Source of the DNA: Alteromonas genovensis
GTDB taxonomy: Bacteria > Pseudomonadota > Gammaproteobacteria > Enterobacterales > Alteromonadaceae
Assembly: GCF_010500895.1 (NCBI RefSeq)
Contig: NZ_JAAAWO010000002.1
Span: 1-64,000, forward strand
Length of the DNA: 64,000 nt
Reading direction: 5' to 3'
This document shows positions 9,179-19,752 of the stretch, in pieces (positions within the stretch are counted from its first letter, which is position 1; each line of letters begins with the position of its first letter). Below the pieces are notes generated by a model, which was not told where the DNA came from, searched no databases, and saw only the letters and a program-made list of their open reading frames with translations. A program made the position numbers and the translations under genes.

Positions 9179-9937
9179 TTAGATTGTAAAATCGGCGTAT
9201 TTGTCGATTACTGATTGAATCTTCCCCTCAGCGCTTAACTTCTGTATCACGTTATTTAACGTACCTACTTTATCTTTGTGTCGGCTGTGCAAACGAAGGG
9301 AGAGTGAGCCTTTAGTGTGAATAGCGCCAAAACTAATTTCAACACCGTGTTTAGCAGACCAATAGCGAGCAACAGCCTCTTCCATAATTGCCACTTCTAT
9401 CCGTTGATTACGCAAAGCCAATATGAGGTCACTTTCTGATTGAAAGGCGAGTGGCGTAAAGGTATTAGCGTCAAAATAAACATAGCCTTCTACGGTACCA
9501 ACAATGCTATCGCTACGAATTTGGTTACGAGTGCGATAACGGTCTACATTTTCTGGAAGCGTAATAAAGTACTCTGTTACGTCGATAATAGGGTCGGTGA
9601 AAACAAAGTTGTCGTTGGCCTCGTTTGGTGGCACCCACTCTGGGCTGAAAAAGTCAAAATCAAGGGCCCCATTTTTAAACGCCTGCGCAGCTCGCTTAGT
9701 GGATAGCATGACTTTTTCAGTTTTTAATCCTGCAGCGTCCATAATCAATGGTAGCAATTCCACCATTATGCCAGGGCGCAAGTCATCAACCGCATTTTCA
9801 TAAGGAATTGAGCTTCCGGAAGTGCCAAGGTTATATCTCAGTGACTCCTTGGCAATACAGGCTGAAGAGGCTAACGAGAGCAGCAATATCTTTACTAAAA
9901 TTCGATATATTCGTCGTTTCACTGGGTCCATCCACAT
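9179..9937 (-). CDS. Periplasmic solute-binding family 3-like protein
   Basis: A 252-residue secreted protein with a basic N-terminus and hydrophobic signal peptide (to about residue 29). The following fold resembles family 3 extracellular solute-binding proteins: early PYENAVDDLRPGIMVELL, a hinge region FVFTDPIIDVTEYFI, and a C-terminal LNNVIQKLSAEGKIQSVIDKY. There is no ABC permease or ATPase gene beside it, so it may be an orphan binding protein, possibly a sensor partner. The ligand cannot be told from sequence. The start could also be ATG 9931 or GTG 9922; all keep the signal peptide. Confidence 0.8.
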   Translation of the reverse strand: MWMDPVKRRIYRILVKILLLSLASSACIAKESLRYNLGTSGSSIPYENAVDDLRPGIMVELLPLIMDAAGLKTEKVMLSTKRAAQAFKNGALDFDFFSPEWVPPNEANDNFVFTDPIIDVTEYFITLPENVDRYRTRNQIRSDSIVGTVEGYVYFDANTFTPLAFQSESDLILALRNQRIEVAIMEEAVARYWSAKHGVEISFGAIHTKGSLSLRLHSRHKDKVGTLNNVIQKLSAEGKIQSVIDKYADFTI

Positions 9938-10032
9938 CGTAAAAAGTCGCTCGTTAACACTGCATCATTTACAAACAAGGCTAAAGATTCTATCAACAAT
10001 GCTTGCATCGGTTGTTTAGAAGTTTTTAGGTA

Positions 10033-10239
10033 TTGTTTATTAATAAGCGAGACGCTTTAAACGCAACCCATGTAGTCAGAGTAGTGCAAACTAACGATGA
10101 TGAAAAGTGGCATGATTCTACTATTGCGATGCTAGAAGTAAAAAGTAAGAAAAAGTGCGTATATTCAGCTGAGTTGGCTTTTAGTTGCCTAAAAGAAAAA
10201 ATGTACAGCAACCCTTTAGGACGTGTGCACAGTTTGTAG
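10033..10239 (+). CDS. Possible small hypothetical protein (68 aa)
   Basis: An open frame with TTG start encodes a charged, soluble 68-residue protein with no recognised family. It ends 39 bp before the exonuclease gene. Composition looks protein-like, for example VVRVVQTNDDEKWHDSTIAM, but the start lacks a clear ribosome site and an opposing frame is also open, so expression is uncertain. Confidence 0.35.
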   Translation: MFINKRDALNATHVVRVVQTNDDEKWHDSTIAMLEVKSKKKCVYSAELAFSCLKEKMYSNPLGRVHSL

Positions 10240-10278
10240 GCAATATAACGTGCTACTAATTAATTATGCGGAGAAAAA

Positions 10279-10812
10279 GTGCAAAATAGATGGCTCCCTT
10301 CTATCGTCGATGTTGAAGCAAGTGGTTTTGGGGCGGCGAGTTACCCCATTGAAGTCGGTATCGTGCGCTATGATGGTGCAAAGTGGTGTAAATTGATCCG
10401 CCCATTTGATTCGTGGATCCACTGGGATGACAAAGCCGAACAACTGCACGGTATAACAAAAGAAATGCTTCACACTCGTGGAGTAGAACCTGTGAGAGTG
10501 TGTCACGAGCTTAATCGCTTTTTAGGCAATACCATAGTATACAGTGACGGTTGGGTGGTTGATAATCCATGGCTGATTAAGCTGTTTAGCGCCGCTCAGG
10601 TAGAGATGGCATTTACGTGCAGGGCAATGGAATACATTTTGAGCGAGCCGCAGATGAACATTTGGCATGAGGTGAAGGATGATTTATCAGTTAATTTAGA
10701 TACCCAGCGACATAGAGCGAGTGCCGACGCTTATTTAATCCAGCAAACGTTTATACAAACTCAGATTAAGACCAGTAAAAAGACTCACCGGTCGCCCAAA
10801 CAAAGTAAATAA
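10279..10812 (+). CDS. DEDDh-type 3'-5' exonuclease domain protein
   Basis: A 177-residue protein of the RNase H-fold exonuclease superfamily (RNase T / DnaQ-like). The metal-binding motif ExoI reads IVDVEASGFG (residues 9-18). HGIT and the ExoII-like aspartate in SDGWVVDNPWL follow, and HRASADA near residue 150 supplies the ExoIII histidine and aspartate. It is shorter than RNase T and ends in a basic tail. GTG 10279 is preceded by GGAG. Substrate (RNA or DNA) is unknown. Confidence 0.8.
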   Translation: MQNRWLPSIVDVEASGFGAASYPIEVGIVRYDGAKWCKLIRPFDSWIHWDDKAEQLHGITKEMLHTRGVEPVRVCHELNRFLGNTIVYSDGWVVDNPWLIKLFSAAQVEMAFTCRAMEYILSEPQMNIWHEVKDDLSVNLDTQRHRASADAYLIQQTFIQTQIKTSKKTHRSPKQSK

Positions 10813-10883
10813 GGGCCGAACAAAAAAGTGCAAAACCAATAAAGCCCAAACGAACTAAGAACATGCCTTTGAAACAAAACTCC

Positions 10884-11387
10884 TTAAAAGAGGTAATGCA
10901 CACCTAGAGAAAGCGCCATGTTTTCTTCTTCTCCAACCTGTCGATGTTCAATTTCTACTGCCATGTTCAACCCTTTGTTATCGCCTAAAAGCCATCCTAA
11001 CCGAGTAAACGTGCCTATATCTGTTGGAACATACAGCCACTCTGCGTAATGACTAAATGCCGTGTTTTTCGTATTGTACGTGGCGTACACATGCTGAGGT
11101 AAACGTGTATTAAAACTGCGTTTGGCACTCACAAACGTTTGCGAACCGGCAGGGTAAGTAAAGCTGCTGTCGTACTGATGGGTTTCAGTTGTGGAATGCG
11201 GTCTGTAGCGGCTTTTCAGCTGCCAGCTAGCCATCTTTGCGCTTTTAAAATGAATGGGACCAAAGTTAGATTCCACACTTCTTTCACGCGCACTCGCATT
11301 GCTAGCGGTAAAACAGAGTCCGCATAGTAGCAATAAAACGTAGAAGCGCTTGGTTGTCATGTGTTTCACTTTAAGTGTCAATTTCAT
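10884..11387 (-). CDS. Secreted, probable outer-membrane protein, unknown function
   Basis: A 167-residue protein with a signal peptide (hydrophobic core FYVLLLLCGLCFTASNASA). The mature part shows alternating strands and ends in HYLF, a C-terminal aromatic residue typical of beta-barrel outer-membrane proteins. No family recognised. An internal ATG at 11360 begins directly before the signal peptide and is an equally possible start. Confidence 0.65.
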   Translation of the reverse strand: MKLTLKVKHMTTKRFYVLLLLCGLCFTASNASARERSVESNFGPIHFKSAKMASWQLKSRYRPHSTTETHQYDSSFTYPAGSQTFVSAKRSFNTRLPQHVYATYNTKNTAFSHYAEWLYVPTDIGTFTRLGWLLGDNKGLNMAVEIEHRQVGEEENMALSLGVHYLF

Positions 11388-11530
11388 TGCTTGTTACAAC
11401 ACAATCAGCAACAAAGAAGTTTGGAGTAAAGAAGTAGAGAATAAAAGCGCCACTCTTTGCTCAACAATCCTATTATGGCACTGCTTGTCGGCGTCTACGG
11501 TATCACGCTGATGCAGTACGTATTTTTCTG

Positions 11531-11575
11531 GCTACATATTTAACAGCTACTTATTAATTGGCTAACTATTAAATG
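11531..11575. repeat. Three adjacent 15-bp diverged tandem units
   Basis: Units GCTACATATTTAACA, GCTACTTATTAATTG and GCTAACTATTAAATG follow one another without gap; the second and third agree at 12 of 15 positions. They lie in the 357-bp gap 11388-11744, which otherwise holds only the metK terminator. Confidence 0.55.
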
Positions 11576-11665
11576 AATAAATAGCTTTTATCTAAGCATA
11601 GACAAAAATGCAGGTTACGGAAATGCATTTAAAATACTTAACGCAAATTCTTTTACTCTAAAAAA

Positions 11666-11715
11666 CAAAAAGCCCCCGCTATGAACATGCTTTTCGCATT
11701 GACGAGGGCTTTTTT
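11666..11715 (-). terminator. metK rho-independent terminator
   Basis: AAAAAGCCC (11667-11675) and GGGCTTTTT (11706-11714) form a stem; on the minus strand the right arm is followed by the T-run, and the plus strand also carries one. It lies 30 bp past the metK stop codon. Confidence 0.8.
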
Positions 11716-11744
11716 GGCGGCGCTGACACGCCTAGTTTATTTTA

Positions 11745-12890
11745 CTAAACCGATGCTTTAAGCGCTTCGGCTTTGTCAGTCGCTTCCCAAGGGAAAGCTT
11801 CACGACCAAAGTGACCGTAGGCCGCAGTTGCGCGGTAAATTGGACGCTCAAGGTCTAACATTTTAATTAGGCCGTAAGGGCGAAGGTCAAAATGTTCGCG
11901 CACTAGCGCAACCAATGTTTTTTCATCAACCACGCCGGTACCAAAAGTATCGATGCTGATAGAGGTAGGCTGCGCAACGCCGATAGCGTAAGAAATTTGA
12001 ATTTCACAGCGCTTGGCTAAACCTGCCGCTACGATATTCTTCGCTACATAACGTCCAGCGTAAGCGGCACTGCGGTCAACTTTTGATGGATCTTTTCCTG
12101 AGAATGCACCACCGCCGTGACGTGCCATACCGCCGTAGGTATCAACAATTATCTTGCGGCCGGTTAAACCACAGTCGCCCATTGGGCCACCAATCACAAA
12201 TCGACCGGTTGGGTTAATGTGAAATTGGGTATTTCCATCAATCCATTCGCTTGGCAGAACAGGTTTAATTATCTCTTCCATGACTGCTTCGCGAACGGTA
12301 TCAGTAGACACTGAGTCGCAATGCTGTGTTGATAACACTACTGCATCAATGCCAACAGGCTTGTCATTTTCGTATTTAAACGTGATCTGGCTTTTCGCGT
12401 CAGGACGCAGCCAATCAAGCTTGCCCGATTTACGTACTTCAGCTTGCTTTTGTACTAAACGGTGCGAGTAGGTAATAGGCGCTGGCATAAGCACGTCGGT
12501 TTCGTCACTTGCGTAACCAAACATTAACCCTTGGTCGCCTGCACCTTGCTCTTCTAAGCTAGCGCGGTCTACACCCTGATTAATGTCGGGAGACTGCTTA
12601 CCAATAGCGTTAAGTACGGCGCACGAATCAGCGTCAAAACCCATATCTGAATGAGTATAACCAATTTCTTTCACTGTATTTCGAGTGATTTCTTCAATAT
12701 CAACCCACGCTGACGTGGTAACTTCACCACCAACCAAAACCATGCCTGTTTTTACATAGGTTTCGCAGGCAACGCGTGCCCGAGAGTCTTGTTCTAATAT
12801 AGCGTCAAGCACTGCATCTGATATTTGGTCAGCGATTTTATCCGGATGTCCTTCAGAAACCGATTCAGAAGTGAATAGATTCGTGGCCAT
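11745..12890 (-). CDS. metK: S-adenosylmethionine synthetase
   Basis: Makes S-adenosylmethionine from methionine and ATP in the cytoplasm. The 381-residue length is normal. Signatures seen are [16 protein letters not shown] near residue 15, [12 protein letters not shown] (residues about 117-128), and [19 protein letters not shown] for the phosphate-binding loop. ATG 12890 fits the family start [18 protein letters not shown]. It is divergent from tkt and has an array of MetJ boxes upstream, pointing to repression by MetJ with S-adenosylmethionine. Confidence 0.98.
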   Translation of the reverse strand: MATNLFTSESVSEGHPDKIADQISDAVLDAILEQDSRARVACETYVKTGMVLVGGEVTTSAWVDIEEITRNTVKEIGYTHSDMGFDADSCAVLNAIGKQSPDINQGVDRASLEEQGAGDQGLMFGYASDETDVLMPAPITYSHRLVQKQAEVRKSGKLDWLRPDAKSQITFKYENDKPVGIDAVVLSTQHCDSVSTDTVREAVMEEIIKPVLPSEWIDGNTQFHINPTGRFVIGGPMGDCGLTGRKIIVDTYGGMARHGGGAFSGKDPSKVDRSAAYAGRYVAKNIVAAGLAKRCEIQISYAIGVAQPTSISIDTFGTGVVDEKTLVALVREHFDLRPYGLIKMLDLERPIYRATAAYGHFGREAFPWEATDKAEALKASV

Positions 12891-12952
12891 GTGTACTCCG
12901 TTTGCATTTAATTATCGAAATTATTTGTATTGTACTAAATCAAGTTATAAAT

Positions 12953-12984
12953 ACCAGTCTTTACTTCTAGACGTCTAAAAGTCT
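12953..12984 (-). promoter_or_regulatory. MetJ operator: four tandem met boxes upstream of metK
   Basis: Four contiguous 8-mers read ACCAGTCT, TTACTTCT, AGACGTCT and AAAAGTCT. The third is a perfect match to the met-box consensus AGACGTCT; the others match at 5, 5 and 6 of 8. MetJ is known to bind tandem arrays of such boxes cooperatively. The array lies 63-94 bp before the metK start codon. Confidence 0.85.
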
Positions 12985-13308
12985 TGTGGCTCTAAACCGT
13001 TACGATTTGTTGACATTTACCGATCAGGTTCTCTTTTTGTATCTCTTTTTTAGTTGAGTATTGAAATCCATCGGAGTCGAGTATTGACATACAAATTTGC
13101 GTTTTATCAATGAGCATTTACGTGTGTTCTGCGTAATAGACCATTTTTTGTGAGTAGTTTCGCTTTTGGCATTATAAACCCATTGAACTGTGCGGTGGCA
13201 TGGGTAAGAATAACGCCACATTCAAACGTATATAAAACGCAGAGCTTAAGTCGAAAGCGCGACTTACCTCCACGCTCGCTTAGATACGAATTATAACCAG
13301 GAGACAAC
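12985..13308 (+). other. tkt leader / divergent intergenic region
   Basis: About 320 bp between the met boxes and tkt. A possible -10 TATAAA lies at 13173-13178, and a small hairpin (TAAGTCG / CGACTTA, 13247-13266) sits in the leader. A strong AGGAGA ribosome site precedes the tkt ATG. No open frame here looks real. Confidence 0.4.
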
Positions 13309-15300
13309 ATGCCCTCTCGTCGCGAACTCGCCAATGCTATCCGTGCACTAAGTATGGATGCGGTTCAACAAGCTAAATCAGGTCACCCAGGCGCCCCAAT
13401 GGGGATGGCTGATATTGCTCAAGTATTATGGCAAGATTTTTTATCTCACAATCCAGCTAACCCATCATGGGCTAATCGCGACCGCTTCGTGCTATCGAAT
13501 GGTCATGGGTCGATGCTTTTATACTCGCTACTTCATCTCTCAGGCTACGAACTGCCGATTGAAGAGCTGAAGAACTTCCGTCAATTGCACTCTAAAACTC
13601 CAGGTCACCCAGAGTATGGCTATGCACCAGGTGTAGAAACCACTACCGGCCCACTAGGCCAGGGCGTGAGCAATGCAGTCGGTATGGCGCTAGCTGAGAA
13701 AGTACTCGCAGCCCAGTTTAACCGCGATGGCCACGACATTGTTGACCACTATACCTATGCATTCCTTGGTGATGGCTGCTTGATGGAAGGTATCTCACAC
13801 GAAACGTGTTCACTTGCAGGTACCTTAGGTTTAGGCAAGCTTATCGCGTTTTGGGATGACAACGGCATTTCGATTGACGGTGAAGTTGAAGGTTGGTTTA
13901 CTGACGACACGCCAGCACGCTTCAAAAGCTACGGCTGGGATGTAATTGAAGGTGTAGACGGTCATGATGCTGAGCAAGTTAAAGCGGCCATCGAAAAAGC
14001 GCAAGAAAACAGCGCTAAGCCAACCCTTATTTGCTGTAAAACGACTATTGGTTTTGGTTCTCCAAACAAAGAGGGGACTGAGTCTTGTCACGGTGCACCA
14101 TTAGGTGATGATGAAATTGTAGCAACACGTGAAAAGCTAGGCTGGAAACACGGCGCGTTTGACATTCCTGATGACATTTATGCTCAGTGGGATGGCAAAG
14201 GTAAAGGCGGCGAAGCAGAGTCGGCATGGAACGACGCTTTTGCAGCCTATGAAGCCGCATACCCTGAACTAGCCGCAGAATTTAAGCGTCGTGTTAACGG
14301 TGAACTGCCTGCAGATTTCAGTGACAAAGCAGATGCAGTTATTGCTGAGCTGCAAGCTAATCCGCAAAACATTGCGTCGCGTAAAGCGTCTCAAAATGCG
14401 CTAAATGCGTTTGGTCCATTGTTGCCAGAATTATTAGGCGGCTCTGCTGACCTAGCAGGCTCTAACCTAACAATTTGGGAAGGCAGTAAAGGCGTTGAAG
14501 CTAACGATGCATCGGGTAACTATGTTTACTACGGCGTGCGCGAGTTTGGTATGTCTGCCATGATGAATGGCATTACGCTACACGGCGGCTTTAAAGCATA
14601 CGGTGCAACATTCTTAATGTTTATGGAATACGCACGTAACGCAGTGCGCATGGCTGCACTAATGAAGCAACCTGCTATTTTTGTGTACACACATGACTCA
14701 ATTGGTTTGGGCGAAGATGGTCCAACCCACCAACCTGTTGAGCAAGTGGTTGCGCTTCGCTCTACACCGAATCTTGATAACTGGCGCCCCTGCGACCAAG
14801 TTGAATCAGCGGTATCTTGGAAGTCGGCAATCGAGCGTACTGACGGCCCAACCACACTTATCTTTACGCGCCAAGGTTTAGCGCAGCAAGAAAGAACCTC
14901 ACAGCAAGTGGCTGATATTGCGAAAGGTGGCTACGTACTTATCGATAGTGACAGCACGCCTGAACTTATCCTTATTGCAACGGGTTCTGAAGTTCAGTTG
15001 GCTGTAGAAGCCGCCGCTGCATTAACCGAGCAAGGCAAGGCCGTGCGCGTGGTATCAATGCCATCAACAGACGTGTTCGATCGCCAGTCGAAAGACTACC
15101 GCGAGAGCGTATTGCCTTCGTCAGTCACCAAGCGTGTGGCGGTTGAAGCACTGTCAAAAGATAGCTGGTATAAGTATGTTGGCCTTAATGGCGCTATTAT
15201 TGGTATGGATACCTTTGGCGAATCGGCACCTGCGGGCGACCTGTTCAAGCACTTTGGTATTACTACCGACGCTGTCGTAGAGGCCGCGCTGTCTCTGTAA
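13309..15300 (+). CDS. tkt: Transketolase
   Basis: Thiamine-diphosphate enzyme of the non-oxidative pentose phosphate pathway, 663 residues as usual. Motifs are [18 protein letters not shown] near residue 24, the ThDP-binding [12 protein letters not shown] near residue 154, and the transketolase signature [13 protein letters not shown] in the second domain. It is the first gene of the tkt-epd-pgk cluster; epd starts 17 bp after the stop, so the two are co-transcribed. Confidence 0.97.
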   Translation: MPSRRELANAIRALSMDAVQQAKSGHPGAPMGMADIAQVLWQDFLSHNPANPSWANRDRFVLSNGHGSMLLYSLLHLSGYELPIEELKNFRQLHSKTPGHPEYGYAPGVETTTGPLGQGVSNAVGMALAEKVLAAQFNRDGHDIVDHYTYAFLGDGCLMEGISHETCSLAGTLGLGKLIAFWDDNGISIDGEVEGWFTDDTPARFKSYGWDVIEGVDGHDAEQVKAAIEKAQENSAKPTLICCKTTIGFGSPNKEGTESCHGAPLGDDEIVATREKLGWKHGAFDIPDDIYAQWDGKGKGGEAESAWNDAFAAYEAAYPELAAEFKRRVNGELPADFSDKADAVIAELQANPQNIASRKASQNALNAFGPLLPELLGGSADLAGSNLTIWEGSKGVEANDASGNYVYYGVREFGMSAMMNGITLHGGFKAYGATFLMFMEYARNAVRMAALMKQPAIFVYTHDSIGLGEDGPTHQPVEQVVALRSTPNLDNWRPCDQVESAVSWKSAIERTDGPTTLIFTRQGLAQQERTSQQVADIAKGGYVLIDSDSTPELILIATGSEVQLAVEAAAALTEQGKAVRVVSMPSTDVFDRQSKDYRESVLPSSVTKRVAVEALSKDSWYKYVGLNGAIIGMDTFGESAPAGDLFKHFGITTDAVVEAALSL

Positions 15301-15317
15301 GAGGTAAATAAAAGCCA

Positions 15318-16328
15318 ATGGTAAATATTGCCATAAATGGGTTTGGTCGAATTGGTCGTAACGTATTACGCGCACTCTACGAGAGTGGGCGTAATAACGA
15401 GTTTAATGTTGTGGCCATTAACGACATTGCCAAGCCCGAAGGCATTGCACATTTACTGAAATACGATACCGCCCACGGGCGGTTTCGTTTCGATGTGGCC
15501 TTAAAAGATAAAACACTGTCGGTAGCAGGCGATGATATACAGCTGCTAGCTGAAGCCGAAATTAGCAATCTTCCCTGGGAAGCCCTAGGTGTAGACATTG
15601 TGCTTGAATGTACCGGTATATTTGATGATCGTGCTTCAGGGCAGTCTCATCTCGATGCGGGTGCTAAACAAGTGCTGTTTTCATCCCCAGGTTCGCCCGA
15701 TTTAGACAACACAGTCATTTTCGGTACTAACGAAGATACCTTAACCAGTGACCATAAATTAGTCTCTAACGGCTCGTGCACCACAAATTGTATTGTCCCT
15801 GTTATTCAGGCTCTCGATGCGGCATTTGGTGTACTAAGTGGCACAATTACCACCATTCATGCATCAATGCACGATCAACAGGTCATCGATGCATACCATG
15901 AAGATTTACGTCGGACTCGGGCTGCAAGCCAATCTATCATTCCTGTAGATACGCGCTTGGCGGCGGGAATTGAGCGTATCTTACCCAAGTTTGCAGGCAA
16001 GTTCGAAGCAATTGCGGTACGGGTACCCACCATCAACGTCACCGCGATGGACTTAAGTGTTAGCCTTAAAAGTGAAGTGTCTATTGAGCAAGTTAACCAA
16101 GCGTTGCGAAACGCAAAAGACGGTCGCTTGCAGGGAATTTTAGACTACACCGAAGAGCCTTTGGTATCAGTAGATTTCAATCACGACCCGCACTCGTGTA
16201 TTGTAGATGGCACACAAACTCGCGTAAGCCACAAGCAGTTAGTTAAAACTCTGGTGTGGTGTGACAATGAATGGGGCTTTGCAAATCGAATGCTAGACAC
16301 AGCCAAAGTGATGTTTGAAGCAAAATAA
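15318..16328 (+). CDS. epd: Erythrose-4-phosphate dehydrogenase
   Basis: NAD-dependent oxidation of erythrose 4-phosphate to 4-phosphoerythronate, the first step towards pyridoxal 5'-phosphate. It is a GAPDH homologue (336 residues). The catalytic cysteine is in [11 protein letters not shown], and the segments [19 protein letters not shown] and SAQ-like [15 protein letters not shown] match Epd rather than GapA. The substitution HASMHD in place of the GapA HAYT-type segment supports Epd. A GAGG ribosome site overlaps the end of the spacer after tkt. The same neighbourhood (tkt, epd, pgk, aldolase) is known from many gammaproteobacteria. Confidence 0.93.
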   Translation: MVNIAINGFGRIGRNVLRALYESGRNNEFNVVAINDIAKPEGIAHLLKYDTAHGRFRFDVALKDKTLSVAGDDIQLLAEAEISNLPWEALGVDIVLECTGIFDDRASGQSHLDAGAKQVLFSSPGSPDLDNTVIFGTNEDTLTSDHKLVSNGSCTTNCIVPVIQALDAAFGVLSGTITTIHASMHDQQVIDAYHEDLRRTRAASQSIIPVDTRLAAGIERILPKFAGKFEAIAVRVPTINVTAMDLSVSLKSEVSIEQVNQALRNAKDGRLQGILDYTEEPLVSVDFNHDPHSCIVDGTQTRVSHKQLVKTLVWCDNEWGFANRMLDTAKVMFEAK

Positions 16329-16337
16329 ATCGTAAAT

Positions 16338-16370
16338 GCTGCCAGGGTTGGTGGCACCAACCCGCGCAGC
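16338..16370 (+). other. Intercistronic hairpin between epd and pgk
   Basis: GCTGC (16338-16342) pairs with GCAGC (16366-16370), and GGGTTGG (16345-16351) with CCAACCC (16357-16363). No T-run follows, so this is more likely an RNA-processing or partial attenuation structure than a terminator. Confidence 0.5.
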
Positions 16371-16420
16371 TTTCACACGTTAATGAATGACAACATTTTT
16401 AAATTAACATAGGAAAGATG

Positions 16421-17596
16421 ATGCCAATTCCAAGTATGAACGATATGGCCTTGCACGGTCAGCGTGTTCTCATTAGACAAGATTTAAACGTACCGGTTAA
16501 AAACGGCAAAGTAACCTCAGATGCTCGCATTAAAGCATCAATTCCAACCATTAAAGCAGCGCTCGACGCTGGTGCTGCCGTTATGGTGATGTCTCACCTT
16601 GGCCGTCCAACTGAAGGCGAGCCTGCCGAAGAGTTTTCACTTCAACCTGTTGTCGATTACCTAAACGACGCCCTCGATGTACCTGTAAAGCTAGTTAAAG
16701 ATTACCTAGACGGTGTTGAACTTTCCGATGGCGAACTAGTGATCCTAGAAAACGTACGCTTCAATGAAGGCGAAAAGAAAGACGACGAAACCCTTTCCAA
16801 ACAATATGCTGCACTGTGCGATATTTTCGTGATGGATGCATTTGGTACTGCTCACCGTGCACAAGCTTCTACACATGGTGTAGCGAAATTTGCTACCCAA
16901 GCATGTGCTGGGCCGCTTCTAGCTGCCGAACTCGATGCACTAGGTAAAGCACTAGATAATCCTAAGCGTCCAATGGTGGCCATTGTTGGTGGGTCAAAAG
17001 TATCGACTAAGCTAACCGTACTAAAAACACTGGCAGAAAAGGTCGATCAGCTTATTGTAGGTGGCGGTATAGCCAACACATTTATTGCTGCCCAGGGCCA
17101 CAATGTAGGTAAGTCTTTAGTTGAGATGGACCTAACTGAACAAGCCACGCAGTTGATGAACGACGCTCAGGCTAACGGCGGAAACATTCCTGTGCCAACC
17201 GATGTAGTGGTAGGCGCAGCGTTTGATGAAAATACCGAGGCCGCGTTAAAGCACGTGTCTGAAGTTACTGATGAAGATATGATTTTTGATATTGGCCCAG
17301 ACTCATCGAAAGCTCTGGAAAGCATTATTAAAAATGCGGGCACTATTGTGTGGAATGGCCCGGTGGGTGTATTTGAATTTGAACAGTTCAGCGCAGGTAC
17401 GAAAGCCCTGTCTGAGGCAATTGCAGCAAGTGACGCATTCTCTATTGCAGGGGGCGGTGATACACTTGCAGCAGTCGATAAGTACGGGATTGCCGATAAG
17501 GTCTCTTACATATCAACAGGCGGTGGTGCATTCCTTGAGTTTCTTGAAGGAAAAACACTGCCTGCTGTAGCGATACTAGAAGAAAAAAATAAATAA
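16421..17596 (+). CDS. pgk: Phosphoglycerate kinase
   Basis: Glycolytic kinase converting 1,3-bisphosphoglycerate and ADP to 3-phosphoglycerate and ATP. Signature [11 protein letters not shown] near residue 17, substrate region SHLGRPTEG, and nucleotide-binding [13 protein letters not shown] near the C-terminus. Two ATG codons are adjacent (16418 and 16421). The second has AGGAA at five-base spacing and gives 391 residues, the usual size. It follows epd by 92 bp containing a hairpin. Confidence 0.97.
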   Translation: MPIPSMNDMALHGQRVLIRQDLNVPVKNGKVTSDARIKASIPTIKAALDAGAAVMVMSHLGRPTEGEPAEEFSLQPVVDYLNDALDVPVKLVKDYLDGVELSDGELVILENVRFNEGEKKDDETLSKQYAALCDIFVMDAFGTAHRAQASTHGVAKFATQACAGPLLAAELDALGKALDNPKRPMVAIVGGSKVSTKLTVLKTLAEKVDQLIVGGGIANTFIAAQGHNVGKSLVEMDLTEQATQLMNDAQANGGNIPVPTDVVVGAAFDENTEAALKHVSEVTDEDMIFDIGPDSSKALESIIKNAGTIVWNGPVGVFEFEQFSAGTKALSEAIAASDAFSIAGGGDTLAAVDKYGIADKVSYISTGGGAFLEFLEGKTLPAVAILEEKNK

Positions 17597-17726
17597 GCGC
17601 TGTCGTTGCCTCAAGTTAGCTAATCAAATTAACTCACTTGAAACTATAACGTAAGAAATAGCGCCTAGTATGCTACCGGTGCTTACCTATACTGAAAACA
17701 GCAATAACATGGTGTAGGTAAGCGCC

Positions 17727-17760
17727 TTTCGAAAACGACGCTTTTCGAAAAATTTTTTTA
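17727..17760 (+). terminator. Probable terminator after pgk
   Basis: TTTCGAAAA (17727-17735) and TTTTCGAAA (17742-17750) form a stem followed by AATTTTTTT. It lies 130 bp after pgk and 115 bp before the aldolase gene, so the aldolase may have its own promoter in the remaining spacer. A further inverted repeat (GCTTACCTA / TAGGTAAGC) spans about 17683-17723. Confidence 0.6.
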
Positions 17761-17874
17761 AAAAAGGTTCTTTGTGAAGAAGGACTGGTTAGCTTTACAG
17801 TGATGTTTGCTGACGAAATAACTATAAACCCTACAGCTGTCGTATAGGCAGAACAATACAAAAGGAGTGTTGCA

Positions 17875-18774
17875 ATGGCATCACAAGCTCAGCAATCTAT
17901 GCTGGATAAACTCAACACACAAATCGGTTTTATTGCAGCGCTAGATCAAAGCGGCGGCAGTACACCGAAAGCATTACGTCTTTACGGCATTGAAGAGTCA
18001 CAATACAGTTCAGACGAAGAAATGTTCAACCTTGTACACGACATGCGCACTCGTATTATTACCAGTGCTCCTTTCAGTGGCGAGCGCGTTCTTGGCGCCA
18101 TCTTGTTTGAAAATACCTTAGATAGAGAAATTGAAGGCATGTCCACTGCTCATTATTTGTGGCAGAAGAAGCGTGTTATTCCGTTTTTGAAGGTAGACAA
18201 AGGGCTTCAGGAAGAAAGTGATGGCGTACAGCTCATGAAGCCGATGCCAGAACTTGACGCATTGCTAGCGAAAGCCGTGGCGCAAGACGTGTTTGGTACT
18301 AAAATGCGAAGCGTAGTAAAGCTAGCTAACCAGCAGGGTATTAAAGCTGTTGTCGAGCAGCAGTTCGAAGTAGGCAAGCAAATTCTTGCCGCAGGACTTG
18401 TGCCTATTATCGAGCCAGAGGTTGATATTCACAGCCCGCAGAAAGCCGAAGCTGAAGCACTCCTTAAGCTTGAGATCCTTACTCAACTTAACTTGTTAAG
18501 TGAAGGGCAAGAGGTGATGTTAAAACTAACGCTACCTGACCAAGCTAACTTCTACAAAGAGTTAGTAGACAATCCACGTGTACTGAAAGTAGTTGCCTTA
18601 TCGGGTGGTTATACTCGCAACGACGCTAATGCAAAGTTGTCAGAAAACCAAGGCATGATCGCAAGCTTCTCTCGCGCACTTACCGAGGGTACCTCGGCTC
18701 AGCAGTCTAAAGAAGAATTTGAAGCACTACTCGATACCGCAATTGACGGTATTTATACTGCTTCTAAGTCTTAA
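17875..18774 (+). CDS. fda: Class I fructose-bisphosphate aldolase
   Basis: Metal-independent Schiff-base aldolase that splits fructose 1,6-bisphosphate. The 299-residue sequence matches the short bacterial class I type (as in Staphylococcus): [38 protein letters not shown], and the Schiff-base lysine in MLKLTLP. The zinc-binding histidines of class II Fba are absent. Ribosome site AAGGAG is strong. It occupies the position where many relatives carry class II fba after pgk. A terminator follows at 18872. Confidence 0.93.
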   Translation: MASQAQQSMLDKLNTQIGFIAALDQSGGSTPKALRLYGIEESQYSSDEEMFNLVHDMRTRIITSAPFSGERVLGAILFENTLDREIEGMSTAHYLWQKKRVIPFLKVDKGLQEESDGVQLMKPMPELDALLAKAVAQDVFGTKMRSVVKLANQQGIKAVVEQQFEVGKQILAAGLVPIIEPEVDIHSPQKAEAEALLKLEILTQLNLLSEGQEVMLKLTLPDQANFYKELVDNPRVLKVVALSGGYTRNDANAKLSENQGMIASFSRALTEGTSAQQSKEEFEALLDTAIDGIYTASKS

Positions 18775-18871
18775 TTTAGCGCTTGTATGGCATTGTGCTT
18801 TGCCGGTACAAGCGGCATTAGCTTTGCGACAGAAGCTTCGAAATATGAGCTTTGAAAAATAAACATAAACA

Positions 18872-18898
18872 AAAGGAGAGCATCGCTCTCCTTTTTTA
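18872..18898 (+). terminator. fda rho-independent terminator
   Basis: GGAGAGC / GCTCTCC stem with a three-base loop (18875-18891), preceded by AAAA and followed by TTTTTT. Confidence 0.93.
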
Positions 18899-18959
18899 TG
18901 TCTGTTTATTCAGTGCTGAAATATCCCGTTTTCATAAAGAAAGCGAAAGGGCATTTGAC

Positions 18960-19424
18960 TCAAGATGAAAAGTCATTTTGACTTAAAAACTGCCTGACTT
19001 CCTGCTCATCAAAACGCAACTCTGCTTGTGAAATAGCGTTAAGGGCGGCATCAATGTCATCAAAAAACGCATATTCGATGTTTGCGGCATCGTAACAAAA
19101 GCGCAATTGCTGTCTTATTGTCATTGCCACATCAGAATCTTTAATCACTACTGCAAGTAATGCTAACCCTCGAGTTTTACGAATAGAGGTTTGCTTAATA
19201 AATATATCAAATGTGGAGGGAGGCATAAGGCTTTCACCATATAACACACTTAATTGCGCCCACTGCTTGCTTGGGTTGTCTGCGTTGCTTGACACCGCTT
19301 CTATGTGCTTTGAGAATTTGACCACGCCATGTCGCATTGTTTCGTCATTCCACGGGCCTCTTGCAGAAAAAAGTACAAGCTGCTCGCTCACTGCACTTTT
19401 GTATTCACCATGATGATTATGCAT
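18960..19424 (-). CDS. Hypothetical cytoplasmic protein (154 aa)
   Basis: No family recognised with confidence. The protein has no signal peptide or membrane segment. Its order (strand LVLFSARGPWNDETMRH, central RGLALLAVVIKDSDVAM, and AFFDDIDAALNAIS near the end) is reminiscent of STAS/SpoIIAA-like small domains, but this is only a visual impression. It converges on fda across the terminator. Confidence 0.6.
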   Translation of the reverse strand: MHNHHGEYKSAVSEQLVLFSARGPWNDETMRHGVVKFSKHIEAVSSNADNPSKQWAQLSVLYGESLMPPSTFDIFIKQTSIRKTRGLALLAVVIKDSDVAMTIRQQLRFCYDAANIEYAFFDDIDAALNAISQAELRFDEQEVRQFLSQNDFSS

Positions 19425-19752
19425 ATACCTAATGCCACCTTTTTGTTGGTAAAGTCACACTACCATGTCATCTACTTTTTCAATGTTCTCACTTCGTATA
19501 CGGTTAGCTGTTGCTTAGAAATTAACTCTACAATTGCACAAAGAGCAGAGAAAGCGGTAAGAGTAAATCGCAGCAAGCGTGGTCTACAGCTTTAAATAAA
19601 GAACAGTTTGTCTTAAAAGTATGTACATTTTATCGACTAAATCGAGTGAGTGGCCGCATATTTAACCCCGCTTTATCTTCATGGCGTTTGATTGCGCTAG
19701 TATGAGAGCTGAACAAGTTTGAAGATCAAAAATAAAAAAGAATAGGGCAACA
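19425..19752. other. Intergenic region, 328 bp, no gene seen
   Basis: Divergent promoter region between the hypothetical gene and the S9 peptidase gene. A weak promoter-like pair TTGTCT and TATCGA with 17-bp spacing lies near 19608-19636. Nothing else can be supported. Confidence 0.4.

Noticed and set aside
11475-11543. Possible 22-residue hydrophobic peptide (MALLVGVYGITLM...)
   Set aside because: It has no ribosome site and its end runs into the 15-bp repeat array; no further support.
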